From CAZYQW01 sp964649825 (lineage in GTDB: Bacteria; Planctomycetota; B15-G4; JADJEK01): a DNA stretch of 58,498 nucleotides. Of this stretch, positions 26,001 through 32,635 are shown in pieces. The notes below the pieces were generated by a model. It ran no database searches. It had not been told where the DNA came from and saw only the letters and a program-made list of their open reading frames with translations. The first letter of the stretch is position 1. Each line of letters opens with the position of its first letter. The stretch lies in the NCBI GenBank assembly GCA_964649825.1, contig CAZYQW010000133.1:1-58498 (forward strand), written 5' to 3'. The position numbers were made by a program, and so were the translations under genes.

Positions 26001-26864
26001 GCCGCGAAGGCGCGGGGCGCGTGGAACCTGCACGAGCTCTGCCCGAACCTCGACTTCTTCGTCCTCTTCTCGTCGATGGTCTCGATCGTCGGCGCGCAGG
26101 GTCAGGGGCCCTACGCGGCGGCGAACGCCATGCTCGACGCGATCGCCCATCATCGGCGCGCGGAGGGGAAGCCGGCGGTCAGCCTCGGCTTCGGTCCGTG
26201 GTCCGGCGCCGGGATGGCCGGCGCGACCGAGGAGCGGAACCGCGGGCGATTCGCCGAGTTCGGCATCGGCTCGCTCAGCCCGCAGCAGGGCCTCGCCGCG
26301 CTCGACCACGCGATCTTCGGCCGGATCGGCGCGCACGTCGGAGTGCTCCCGGTCACGTGGTCGCGCTTCGTGACGCAGTTCCGCGACGAGGTGCCCACGT
26401 TCTTCGAGGCGCTCGTCCACGCGCCGAGCCTGAACGGCCACGCCGCCGATCCGTTGCTCGGCGACCTCGCGTCGCTCCGCGCCGAAGAGGCGGAGGCGAA
26501 CCTGCTCGACTTCCTCGAGGGCCAGCTCGCCGGCGTGCTCGGCTTCGCGTCGAAGGATCAGGTCGACGCGACGCAGCCGTTCGCCGACATGGGCGTCGAC
26601 TCGCTGCTCGCCGTCGACCTGCGCAACCGCCTCGAGTCGGCGCTCGATCGCGCACTCCCGGCGACGCTCCTGTTCGACCACCCCGATCTCCAGTCGCTCG
26701 TCCACGCGCTCGTGACGGAGATCCGCGGCGACTCGAGCCCGGACGACGAGGACGATCTCCTCGCCGAGATCGAGGGCATGTCCGAGGAGGACGCCGAGCG
26801 TTGGCTCGCTCGCTCCGACGAAACCAATGGCGCCCGCGATGACGCGGCGGAGGCCGGAGCATGA
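20001..26864 (+). CDS. Type I polyketide synthase, ACP-KS-AT-DH-psiKR-ER-KR-ACP
   Basis: A 2287-residue, fully reducing single-module PKS. The N-terminal carrier has its phosphopantetheine Ser at 68 (LGFDSLRAVDF). The ketosynthase (about 162-590) has Cys334 in DTACSSS, His469 in HGTGTSLGDP and His509 in KTNIGHLEPAAG, the full triad. The acyltransferase has Ser784 in GHSVGEYAA and the motif HAFH at 884-887, which predicts malonyl-CoA. The dehydratase has His1086 and Asp1251 (HPVLLDGCFQ), but its first motif reads HRAFDVTVLP, with Asp where HxxxGxxxxP has Gly. A structural pseudo-KR (about 1340-1550) precedes the enoylreductase (FKDVLFALGVL at about 1597; GGVGQAAIQVA near 1708). The ketoreductase has VTGGGGALG at about 1900 and Ser2025/Tyr2038/Asn2042. 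The last carrier has Ser2201. There is no thioesterase or reductase, so release needs another protein. It overlaps the radical SAM gene by 4 nt. Confidence 0.95.
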   Translation: MADGEPTSDTSGAGLDDRFLAQLNGAAPARVRRLLCDYTCTQAAHFLGYGGDFAVGPEDRFMDLGFDSLRAVDFKIRLESRLAIQLRSTVLFDCPTPASLVDHLIEALAPGASDERSAADAPARRRERVTNEELERLDLDALRDLVRRQSARLLSLEDALREPIAIVGMACRFPGGANDPDSFWRIQRDGVDAISEVPPSRWAIDEYYDPDREKPGKMYTRYGGFLDQVDRFDARFFGISPREAVQLDPQHRILLEVTWEALERAGIAPDSLEGTPTGVFVGTRGADYYQGHTSWRPEDAETYYATGNAISTLAGRIAYFLGLTGPCFALDTACSSSLVALHNAVQSLRRGESSAALVAGINLMLDPFGTIAICKASMLAEDGRCKTFSAAADGYVRSEGCGVLVLKRLSRARMDGDRVLAVIRGTAINQDGASGGLTVPSRDAQEAVIRLALQNAGLEPNDVDYVEAHGTGTSLGDPIEVAALDAVFGPSRPKDRPLVVGSVKTNIGHLEPAAGIAGLIKVILALREETIPPLVGLTERNPHIPWDETVIQVPVEPTAWPRGERPRRAGISSFGFSGTNAHAVIEEASDASPATEPSRDRGATGKAPELFCISGQNEGAVAELLRLHRDRLDRERPPLADACASVALGRAHLSIRRAFLARDVDDLVRQLDVAIAGGESGLSGRAPPRPPRVAFLFTGQGAQYAGMGRALYDRWPAFRDALDRAGAALADHVEPRLLDVLFGDATDRLARTDFTQPALFAFEFALSELVASFGIEPDWMIGHSVGEYAAACRAGVFSLDDAARLIAARGRFMVERTVPGAMIAVAAAAADVEDRVAAQRNLLSIAAINGPASVVVSGDANAIDALAADLASGGVAVKRLDVSHAFHSPLMDPMLESFAAVARTVSYHAPASGFISNLDPGPATAAIATPDYWIRHVREPVRFEAGIHALVREGVDVLIEIGPSPTLLGMARRFVAAPGLAWLPLLRRGDDDGIELSKTLAEAYVRGVPLEWKGIFPVRRRTSVALPTYPFQRERFWLDGRKSERRTTRSAHALLGERLSVAPLEERAVLYQTRLSEHDPAWLIGHRAFDVTVLPAAAFVEAVFAAGRERLGRDRLTISSVSIAAPILLDDRTTDVQLSITHDGGAHRFKFFSRAAGEDGPWTEHASGRFDPAPDDDAAALDVGAIRARCTDEIDVDDYYALYERKGLGYGESFRVIRSLRRGDGEALAELELPSRARDASPFSIHPVLLDGCFQSCLTIAVDKGHHEFYLPIGIEKVELVGPPSDRMSCHARLRSVEADGRVLTWDIDLVTETGAVHVRVRGHRLVQTDRDTVLAGADAMRTLAHVVAWTPRPLKTPDGVELHGDWLILADRGGVGDGLAARLERHGARAHVVHRGEGDLARSVAERFEGERALRGVVHLWSLDAAPGDPAGSAAQAIVCGSALDLVHRLAQHGATARLILVTRGATSAAGDAVNPAGATLLGLGSVIALEHPSWRCARVDLDATGTDAGADADHLAAEVLAPDGEAQTAWRRTERFAARLRRGSTAESGELAIPKPPFQLRSRGYGVLENLALVAGSRRAPGPGEVEIEVRAAPLNFKDVLFALGVLKDHGAAPRSLDQELGLEAAGVVTAVGDGVDFALGRPVLASVTGALASHVTMPAYAVVPIPEGLDFTDAAALPTVFLTSLYALERCANLAPGERVLIHAAAGGVGQAAIQVARRRGCEVFATASPAKWDGLRAQGIEHVFSSRKPGFAQEILDRTGGRGVDVVLNSLPGDMIEEGVRCLAPNGRFVEIGKIDVWSADRMKEARPDVRYFAFDMDDVRRADPGLHHALMTDLARGFADGTFVPLPARVFPLARAADAFRLLAQAKHVGKVVLRFPAAGSAKEERLRDDASYLVTGGGGALGLETTRWLVERGARHLVLCGRREPSDATRAAFAAIERTGARIEFATLDVSDRAQVAALVDRITPRLAGVVHAAGVIDDGMLLNQTFERLDTVLAAKARGAWNLHELCPNLDFFVLFSSMVSIVGAQGQGPYAAANAMLDAIAHHRRAEGKPAVSLGFGPWSGAGMAGATEERNRGRFAEFGIGSLSPQQGLAALDHAIFGRIGAHVGVLPVTWSRFVTQFRDEVPTFFEALVHAPSLNGHAADPLLGDLASLRAEEAEANLLDFLEGQLAGVLGFASKDQVDATQPFADMGVDSLLAVDLRNRLESALDRALPATLLFDHPDLQSLVHALVTEIRGDSSPDDEDDLLAEIEGMSEEDAERWLARSDETNGARDDAAEAGA

Positions 26865-28465
26865 CGCGATCGATCTACCTCATCAATCCAGCCGCCGACG
26901 TCCCGACCTACTACGGCGCAGAGGTCTACGCGGGTCGCGGCTACCGTCCGGCGGTGTTCCTCGCCGACCTCGTGGTGCCGACGTTGGCCGCGATGATCCC
27001 AGACGGCTTCCACGTGGAGATCTGCGACGAGCACCTCGAGCCGGTGAAGTTCGACCTCGACGTCGACTACGTCGGCATCACCGGCAAGATCAGCCAGTGG
27101 GGCCGCACGAAGGCGATCGCGAACGAGTTCCGCCGTCGCGGCAAGACGGTCCTGATCGGCGGTCCGCACGCGTCGCTCTGCCCCGACGTCGTCCGGCCGC
27201 ACTGCGACGTCCTCGTGCGCGACGAGGTGGAGGAGATCGCCGGAGACCTGTTCGCGGACCTCGCGGAGGGTCGCCCGAAGGACGAGTACGTCGGCGGGCG
27301 GCCGGACCTCTCGCTGACGCCGGTTCCCCGGTGGGACCTCTACCGCCGCTACAACGACCGCGTGTTGACGGTCACGGTACAGACGTCCCGCGGCTGTCCG
27401 TTCGAGTGCGAGTTCTGCGACGTGATCCAGTACGTCGGCCGCAAGCAGCGCCAGAAGCCGGTCGCGAACGTGATCCGCGAGCTCGAGGCGGTCTACGCGC
27501 ACGGGTACCGCAGCGTGCTCTTCGCCGACGACAACACGACCGCGAACAAGCGCTGGGTGAAGGAGATGCTCGTCGAGGTCGGCGCGTGGAACCGCCGCCA
27601 GACCGACGGGACGATGTCGCTGTCGACGCAGCTCTCGATCGACGCGGCTCGCGATGAGGAGCTCCTGCGCCTGATGGCCGACGCGGGCTTCACGCACTGC
27701 TTCATCGGCATCGAGACGCCGAACGAGGAGAGCCTGAAGGGGACGCGCAAGAATCAGAACCTGCAGAAGTTCCTGAGGAACTCGAAGAAGGAGAACCCAA
27801 CCCTCGTCGATCAGATCCACACCTTCTTCGAGCACGGCATCGGCGTCACCGCCGGCATGATCTGCGGGTTCGACCAGGACGGTCCCGACATCTTCGACCG
27901 CCAGTTCCGCTTCGCGATGGAATCGGCGGTTCCGATCTGCACCCTCTCGGCCCTCGCCGCGCCGCACGCGACGCCGCTGCACGAGCGTCTCGACGCGGCC
28001 GGCCGCCTCGTCGACGGCTACGAGATCCCCGGCCACCCGTGGAACACGAACATCGTGCCGAACCGGCTCTCCCGGGACGAGCTGACGCAGGGAATCCGCG
28101 ACCTCGCGAATCGGCTCTATCACCCGGACCACTTCGGCGAACGCGTGCTGAAGTACATCGACCTGCTCCGCTTCGACCAGCGGAGCCGTCCCCCCGCGAG
28201 CGCCAAGCGTGGCATGCGCTCCGTCGACCGCGACACCCTTTCGCTGATCTCCGATGTCCCCAAGCTCGACCCCGCGTCGAAGCGGATGTGGGACCGCATC
28301 GTGAAGGAGCTTCCGCGGAACCCTGGCGCCACCGTCCCCATCATGGAGGCGATGATCCGCTACCAGCAGCTCAGATACATGTACGAGAACGGGAACTTCT
28401 GGGACCACCCAGGTCCGATCCCGACCGCGCGGAGCGTCGGCGCGGCGGGCGGAGCGACGGGGTGA
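26861..28465 (+). CDS. B12-binding-domain radical SAM enzyme
   Basis: A 534-residue radical SAM protein. Residues about 5-140 form a cobalamin-binding-type Rossmann domain (IYLINPAADVP; VGITGKISQWGRTKAIANEF; TVLIGGPHASLCPD). The iron-sulphur motif is Cys179-x3-Cys183-x2-Cys186 in RGCPFECEFCDV, then GYRSVLFADDNTTANKRWVK and HCFIGIETPNEESL line the SAM barrel. The C-terminal region (DELTQGIRDLANRLYHPDHF and beyond) resembles the DUF4070-type extension found in methylases such as HpnP-like proteins. The B12-binding loop lacks the classical DxHxxG, which is common in this class. The start overlaps the PKS stop (ATGA), a sign of co-translation. It most likely modifies the PKS product, by methylation or another radical reaction on an unactivated carbon; that role is inference. 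Confidence 0.9.
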   Translation: MTRSIYLINPAADVPTYYGAEVYAGRGYRPAVFLADLVVPTLAAMIPDGFHVEICDEHLEPVKFDLDVDYVGITGKISQWGRTKAIANEFRRRGKTVLIGGPHASLCPDVVRPHCDVLVRDEVEEIAGDLFADLAEGRPKDEYVGGRPDLSLTPVPRWDLYRRYNDRVLTVTVQTSRGCPFECEFCDVIQYVGRKQRQKPVANVIRELEAVYAHGYRSVLFADDNTTANKRWVKEMLVEVGAWNRRQTDGTMSLSTQLSIDAARDEELLRLMADAGFTHCFIGIETPNEESLKGTRKNQNLQKFLRNSKKENPTLVDQIHTFFEHGIGVTAGMICGFDQDGPDIFDRQFRFAMESAVPICTLSALAAPHATPLHERLDAAGRLVDGYEIPGHPWNTNIVPNRLSRDELTQGIRDLANRLYHPDHFGERVLKYIDLLRFDQRSRPPASAKRGMRSVDRDTLSLISDVPKLDPASKRMWDRIVKELPRNPGATVPIMEAMIRYQQLRYMYENGNFWDHPGPIPTARSVGAAGGATG

Positions 28466-28488
28466 CGAGGAGGTCGGCAGCCGCGCAT

Positions 28489-29085
28489 CTATGGGTCTGC
28501 TGTGGATTCAGCGCGAGGTCCTCGCACCTCGTAACGCAGTTCGACCATGCCGCTCTTGTAGGCTTTGACCTCCGCGAGATGGAGGGCGACGTCTCGGTCG
28601 AGCTTCTCGAAGAACGCGATTCCATCACCAATCAGAATCGGCAGGATCGAATACGAGACTTCGTCGGCGAGCCCGAGACGAAGGCATTCGGCGGAGACGA
28701 AACCGCCTCCAACGAACCAGATGCCACGGAACGTGGGCCGGAGGCGTCCATTCACTAGCTGCGCGAGATCGCCCGAGTAGAACTCGACGTTATCCCGCGT
28801 CCGCGGCAGCTTCCGACTCGTGAGGACGAAGGTGGGTTTGTCGCCATACGACCACCCCAACCCTTGGGCTTCAAAACGAAGCGCGGTCTCATAGGTTCGC
28901 GATCCCATGACGTAGCAGTCGATCGTCGCGAGGAACGCCTCGACGAATCCCGGATCCATGGTGTCGCCGTCTGCGAATTCGTCTGAGGTCTCGAGCCAGT
29001 CGACGCTCCCGTCCTTTCGAGCGATGTAGCCGTCGAGGCTTGCCGCCATGTGGATCGTTACGCGAGAATCAGCGTTTGCCATCAT
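28489..29085 (-). CDS. Dihydrofolate reductase/RibD C-terminal-like protein
   Basis: A 198-residue protein of the RibD_C / DHFR-like fold. MAASLDGYIARKDGSVDWL at the start, YVMGSRTYETALRFE in the middle, WFVGGGFVSAECLRLGLADEV and ILPILIGDGIAFFEKL at the end are the usual signatures of stand-alone YyaP/YwjB-type proteins. NADPH-dependent reductase activity is assumed for the family, with unknown substrates. The ATG at 29085 follows GAGGG by 4 nt; the longer frame to 29115 has no site. Base composition is visibly lower in GC than neighbours (below 60% by eye) and codons such as TCG/CGC are less dominant, so it was probably acquired. It is convergent with the radical SAM gene, 23 nt apart. Confidence 0.85.
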   Translation of the reverse strand: MMANADSRVTIHMAASLDGYIARKDGSVDWLETSDEFADGDTMDPGFVEAFLATIDCYVMGSRTYETALRFEAQGLGWSYGDKPTFVLTSRKLPRTRDNVEFYSGDLAQLVNGRLRPTFRGIWFVGGGFVSAECLRLGLADEVSYSILPILIGDGIAFFEKLDRDVALHLAEVKAYKSGMVELRYEVRGPRAESTADP

Positions 29086-29175
29086 GTCGCCCTCAGAATC
29101 CGATCGGCCGAGCATGAGCCGTGCATGAGCCGAGATGGCTCGAGGGGACCTCGACGTCGTCGGCCGGGACGGCGG

Positions 29176-29982
29176 CTACGGGCAGATGTACATTTCCAGC
29201 CCCGCCGTGTGCGACAGGAAGCCGGTCGAGCCCATGTCGGCGACGAGCACCTGCAAGTAGATCTCGAGCGTGGCGAGGGCCGCGTCGTTGGGGATCGTGC
29301 CGTTCAACGACAGCGATCCCTGCCCGGGCGAACCGGGGGTGCCGCCTAGCGGGAGCACGAGCTGAAGGAACGGCTGCGCCAGATCGACGTACAGAGATCC
29401 GAACGGAACGAGAACGTCCGACGGGGCAAAGCCGATCAGGAGCAGGGACGGCGCGCCGCCGAGCCCGTTCTGGATGTCGATCTGCACGGACTGTCCCACG
29501 CTCACCGGGCCGGCCGCGCTGAGCGACGGCGCGATGCCTCCCGTCCCGGCCCCGGCGACGCCGATCGGCCCTGGAGTCGGACACGCCGCGATCGTCACGT
29601 CGACGCAGCACTCTCCCATACCGGTGATCGGAACCTTGAACGCGTACTTGCCGGGTGCGACCAGCGCGCCGCCGTTCGTCCGCTGGTCCCACGCGCCCGC
29701 GAAGATCGACCCCGGCGTCAACGTGAACGGGCCGGCCCCGCACGCGCTCGAGTTGAAGATCGCCGGCGTCCCGCAGTTGTTCGCGTGGACCGACGTGAAG
29801 AGGCACGTGGTGGGAACCTGGTACGTCGCAGGTCCGAAGTTGGTCATCTTCACGACGATGATCTCGCCCGGCCGGGGCTGGGACGGAAGCACCTCGATGA
29901 ACAGTCCCGGCTTGCACGTGAATTGAGCCGACGCCGAGTTCGCCAGCAGAGCGAGCAGCGGAACAGCAAGAAGGATGCGCAC
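29176..29982 (-). CDS. Secreted beta-sandwich protein, unknown function
   Basis: A 268-residue exported protein. The start is a GTG at 29982 with GGAGG 5 nt upstream; it gives the signal peptide VRILLAVPLLALLANSASA followed by QFTCKPG. Two parts are visible: an N-terminal Ig-like domain with several Cys (FTCKPG, TTCLFTS, NNCG, SSACG, GECCVDVTIAACP) that likely form disulphides, and a C-terminal 120-residue beta-sandwich (GQSVQIDIQNGLGGAPSLL, ending SHTAGLEMYICP). The second module belongs to the same type as the C-termini of the proteins at 13577 and 47654. I recognise it from secreted proteins of Planctomycetota, where it is thought to be a surface or export module; this is not proven. Confidence 0.75.
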   Translation of the reverse strand: MRILLAVPLLALLANSASAQFTCKPGLFIEVLPSQPRPGEIIVVKMTNFGPATYQVPTTCLFTSVHANNCGTPAIFNSSACGAGPFTLTPGSIFAGAWDQRTNGGALVAPGKYAFKVPITGMGECCVDVTIAACPTPGPIGVAGAGTGGIAPSLSAAGPVSVGQSVQIDIQNGLGGAPSLLLIGFAPSDVLVPFGSLYVDLAQPFLQLVLPLGGTPGSPGQGSLSLNGTIPNDAALATLEIYLQVLVADMGSTGFLSHTAGLEMYICP

Positions 29983-30127
29983 GTGAACCTCCGGGGCGGG
30001 GACGAGTGCCCTTGTTAGAGCCGCACCGGGTGAATGGTAACCCGGGGCGGCCCGATCCGCTCGAACGACCCCGACAAACGGCCCGCGACTCGCTACGATC
30101 CGGGGCCGGCGGCCGCGCCGTAACACG

Positions 30128-31534
30128 ATGAGAGACATCGACATGAAGATGCGAATCGCCCGGGCGCTCCTGGCCGTCTCGTTCCTCGCGACCACGGCGC
30201 GGTCGTCGACCGTCGATCGCGCGGACGCGAACTGGCCGCAGTGGCGCGGCCACGCCCAGGACGGCGTCAGCGCGGCGACCGGTCTCCCGTCCACGTGGAG
30301 CCTGGAGGAGAACGTCGTCTGGAGAGTCGCGCTGCCCTCGTGGAGCGGCGCCACTCCGATCATCTGGGGCGACCGCATCTTCGTGGTGTCGCCGTCGGCG
30401 GCCCGGCAAGAGGAGATCGAGAAGGCCGAGGAGGAACGGAAACAGCGCGACGCGGAAGGCGGACGGCGGCGTCGATTCGGCGGCGATCGCCACCCGGGCG
30501 GGCAGGAGCTGATCCTCTTCTGCCTCTCCAAGGCGGACGGCTCGATCCTCTGGCAGCGCGAGCTCGACCAGGGCAACAAGCTCCACATGAAGGGGAACAA
30601 CGCGTCGCCGTCACCGGTCACCGACGGCGAGCACGTCTGGACGGTCACGGGGAACGGGGTCGTGACGGCGATGAACATGGCCGGCGAGGAGATCTGGTCG
30701 CGCGACCTGCAGAAGGACTACGGCGCGTTCGGCCACAACTGGGGCTACGCGTGCTCCCCTCTCCTCCACGAGGGGAAGCTGATCGTCGAGGTCCTGCACG
30801 GCTTCCACACCGACGATCCGTCGTACGTCGTCGCGTTCGACGCGGCGAACGGTGAGACCGCGTGGAAGGTCGAGCGTCCCACGGACGCCCCGCGCGAGTC
30901 GCCGGATTCCTACACGACGCCGCTGCTCCTTCGCCACGCCGGCCAGACGCAGATCGTCGTCACCGGCGGCGACGTGGTGACCGGCCACGACCCCGACACC
31001 GGAAAGGAGCTCTGGCGCGTCGACGCCTTGAACCCGCAGGACGCACCGAACTACCGCATCGTCGCGTCGCCGCTCGCCGCCGACGGCATGATCTACGCCC
31101 CCACGCGAGTTCGACCGCTCACCGCGATCCGGCTCGGCGACGACGTCGCGCCGACCGAGGAGAGCATCGCCTGGCAATGGACCGAGACCGGCGGCCCCGA
31201 CGTACCGACGCCGGCGTGCGACGGGACGTACTTCTACATGATCGCGGACAACGGGATCGCGACGTGTCTCGACGCGAAGTCGGGCGACGTCGTGTGGGGG
31301 CCGGAGCGCACGGTCCAGGGGACGGTCAGCAGTTCGCCGTTGCTCGCCGACGGCAAGCTCTACTTCACGAACGAGGAGGGCGTGACCGTCGTCCTCGCGG
31401 CCGGCACCGGCGAGTACGAGCTGCTCGCGACGAACGAGCTCGACGGCAGCTACACCCTCTCGTCGCCGGTGCCGAGCGGGAACCGCCTCTACCTGCGAAC
31501 CGAGAAGTTCCTCTACTGCATTGGGGAAGACTGA
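30128..31534 (+). CDS. Secreted PQQ-like beta-propeller protein
   Basis: A 468-residue exported protein with PQQ-like (pyrrolo-quinoline quinone) repeats: PQWRGHAQDG at about residue 37, GSILWQRELD, AGEEIWSRDL, NGETAWKVERP, TGKELWRVDAL, KSGDVVWGPERT. Such WD-like W motifs make a seven- or eight-bladed propeller. This outer-membrane BamB-like / quinoprotein-like family is very common in Planctomycetota, where it often binds no PQQ. A charged insert of about 25 residues (EEERKQRDAEGGRRRRF) interrupts the first blade pair. Alternative starts at 30143 and 30149 follow GAGAG more closely. It is divergent from the beta-sandwich gene, with 145 nt between, and no operon partner is seen. No enzymatic activity is claimed. 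Confidence 0.82.
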   Translation: MRDIDMKMRIARALLAVSFLATTARSSTVDRADANWPQWRGHAQDGVSAATGLPSTWSLEENVVWRVALPSWSGATPIIWGDRIFVVSPSAARQEEIEKAEEERKQRDAEGGRRRRFGGDRHPGGQELILFCLSKADGSILWQRELDQGNKLHMKGNNASPSPVTDGEHVWTVTGNGVVTAMNMAGEEIWSRDLQKDYGAFGHNWGYACSPLLHEGKLIVEVLHGFHTDDPSYVVAFDAANGETAWKVERPTDAPRESPDSYTTPLLLRHAGQTQIVVTGGDVVTGHDPDTGKELWRVDALNPQDAPNYRIVASPLAADGMIYAPTRVRPLTAIRLGDDVAPTEESIAWQWTETGGPDVPTPACDGTYFYMIADNGIATCLDAKSGDVVWGPERTVQGTVSSSPLLADGKLYFTNEEGVTVVLAAGTGEYELLATNELDGSYTLSSPVPSGNRLYLRTEKFLYCIGED

Positions 31535-31744
31535 GGGGCGTCCGCGTCGCACTCGGAGATCGCCCACGCGAGGATCATGCCGTCGGCCATCGACATGCAA
31601 CCTCCCGTCGCGACGTGCCATCGAGGCGATCGCGATTCCAGCCCGCCGTCGTCTCGACACCTCCGCCGCGCGTGACGTAGAGTGCCCGCCCTCGACCGCA
31701 TCGAGGCGATGATGGACGGCGCCCTCCCCACCGGAGCGTGAGGC

Positions 31745-32635
31745 ATGTTGTCCGTCCGCGACGTCATCAAGGTGTACCCCGGCCCGGTCCCCGCCGTGCG
31801 AGGGATCAGCGTGGAGCTCGACCGAGGGCTGTGCGGCCTGCTCGGGCCGAACGGCGCGGGCAAGACCACGCTGATGAAGGTGCTGGCCACGCTGCTCGAG
31901 CCGACGGCGGGGACGTTCGTGTACGACGGCATCGACGGAGTCGCCGACCCGCTCGCGATTCGACGTCGCCTCGGCTACCTCCCGCAGGACTTCGGCTTCT
32001 ACCCGCACCTCTCGGCCCGCGCGATGCTCGACTACTTCGCGTCGTTGAAGGGGCTGCCGTGGTTCGGCCGCGGCAAGCACGTCAAGGCGATCCTCGAGCA
32101 GGTGAACCTCCACGACGTCCAGCGCCGCAAGCTCGGCACGTTCTCGGGCGGGATGCGCCAGCGCTTCGGCATCGCGCAGGCGCTGCTCGGCAACCCGGAC
32201 CTGCTGATCGTCGACGAGCCGACGGCCGGGCTCGATCCTCAGGAGCGCGTGCGGTTCTACAACCTGCTCGGGGAGCTCGCGCAGGACCGCGTCGTCGTCC
32301 TCTCCACCCACATCGTCGAGGACGTCCGCGTCCTCTGCCGCTCGTTCGCGATCGTCCGCGCGGGACGCATCGTCTACCACGGAACGCCGAAGGAGCTGCT
32401 CGGGTCGATCGCGGGCAAGGTCTTCGAAGGGTTCGTCGGCCGCGATGAAGTCGCGGAGCTGACGCGGACGCGCGCGGTCGCCTCCGCGGTCGTCAGCGGC
32501 GAGGCCGGCGCGTATCGCGTGCGCCTGCTCGCGGACGGCACGCCGCCTCCCGCCGGGTTCGAGCCCTCCGAGCCGACCCTCGAGGACGGCTACTTCGCGA
32601 CCGGCCGCGCCGCGGTCGCGGCGGGGGCCGCCTGA
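31745..32635 (+). CDS. ABC transporter ATP-binding protein
   Basis: A 296-residue ABC ATPase. Walker A GPNGAGKTT is at residues 34-42, Q-loop LGYLPQDFGFYPHLS, signature SGGMRQRFGIAQALL, Walker B LLIVDEPTAGLD and the switch His in STHIVED are all intact. The first 215 residues are the nucleotide-binding domain; the last 80 are an accessory domain of the type seen in exporters of the ABC-2 class (CcmA/YhaQ-like). Its stop overlaps by one base the ATG of the next gene, a permease-M1 peptidase fusion, and the two certainly work together. Substrate unknown. The 210-nt gap upstream carries no recognisable gene. Confidence 0.95.
   Translation: MLSVRDVIKVYPGPVPAVRGISVELDRGLCGLLGPNGAGKTTLMKVLATLLEPTAGTFVYDGIDGVADPLAIRRRLGYLPQDFGFYPHLSARAMLDYFASLKGLPWFGRGKHVKAILEQVNLHDVQRRKLGTFSGGMRQRFGIAQALLGNPDLLIVDEPTAGLDPQERVRFYNLLGELAQDRVVVLSTHIVEDVRVLCRSFAIVRAGRIVYHGTPKELLGSIAGKVFEGFVGRDEVAELTRTRAVASAVVSGEAGAYRVRLLADGTPPPAGFEPSEPTLEDGYFATGRAAVAAGAA

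Noticed and set aside
19944..26705. 2253-codon open frame on the minus strand across the PKS gene
   Set aside because: It is rich in Arg, Glu, Val and Asp without any domain, and runs against the PKS, whose active sites are all intact. High-GC codon bias makes such mirror frames.
31535..31744. Possible remnant gene between the PQQ-like gene and the ABC ATPase
   Set aside because: A short minus-strand frame exists, but it runs into the ABC gene and has no recognisable motif.
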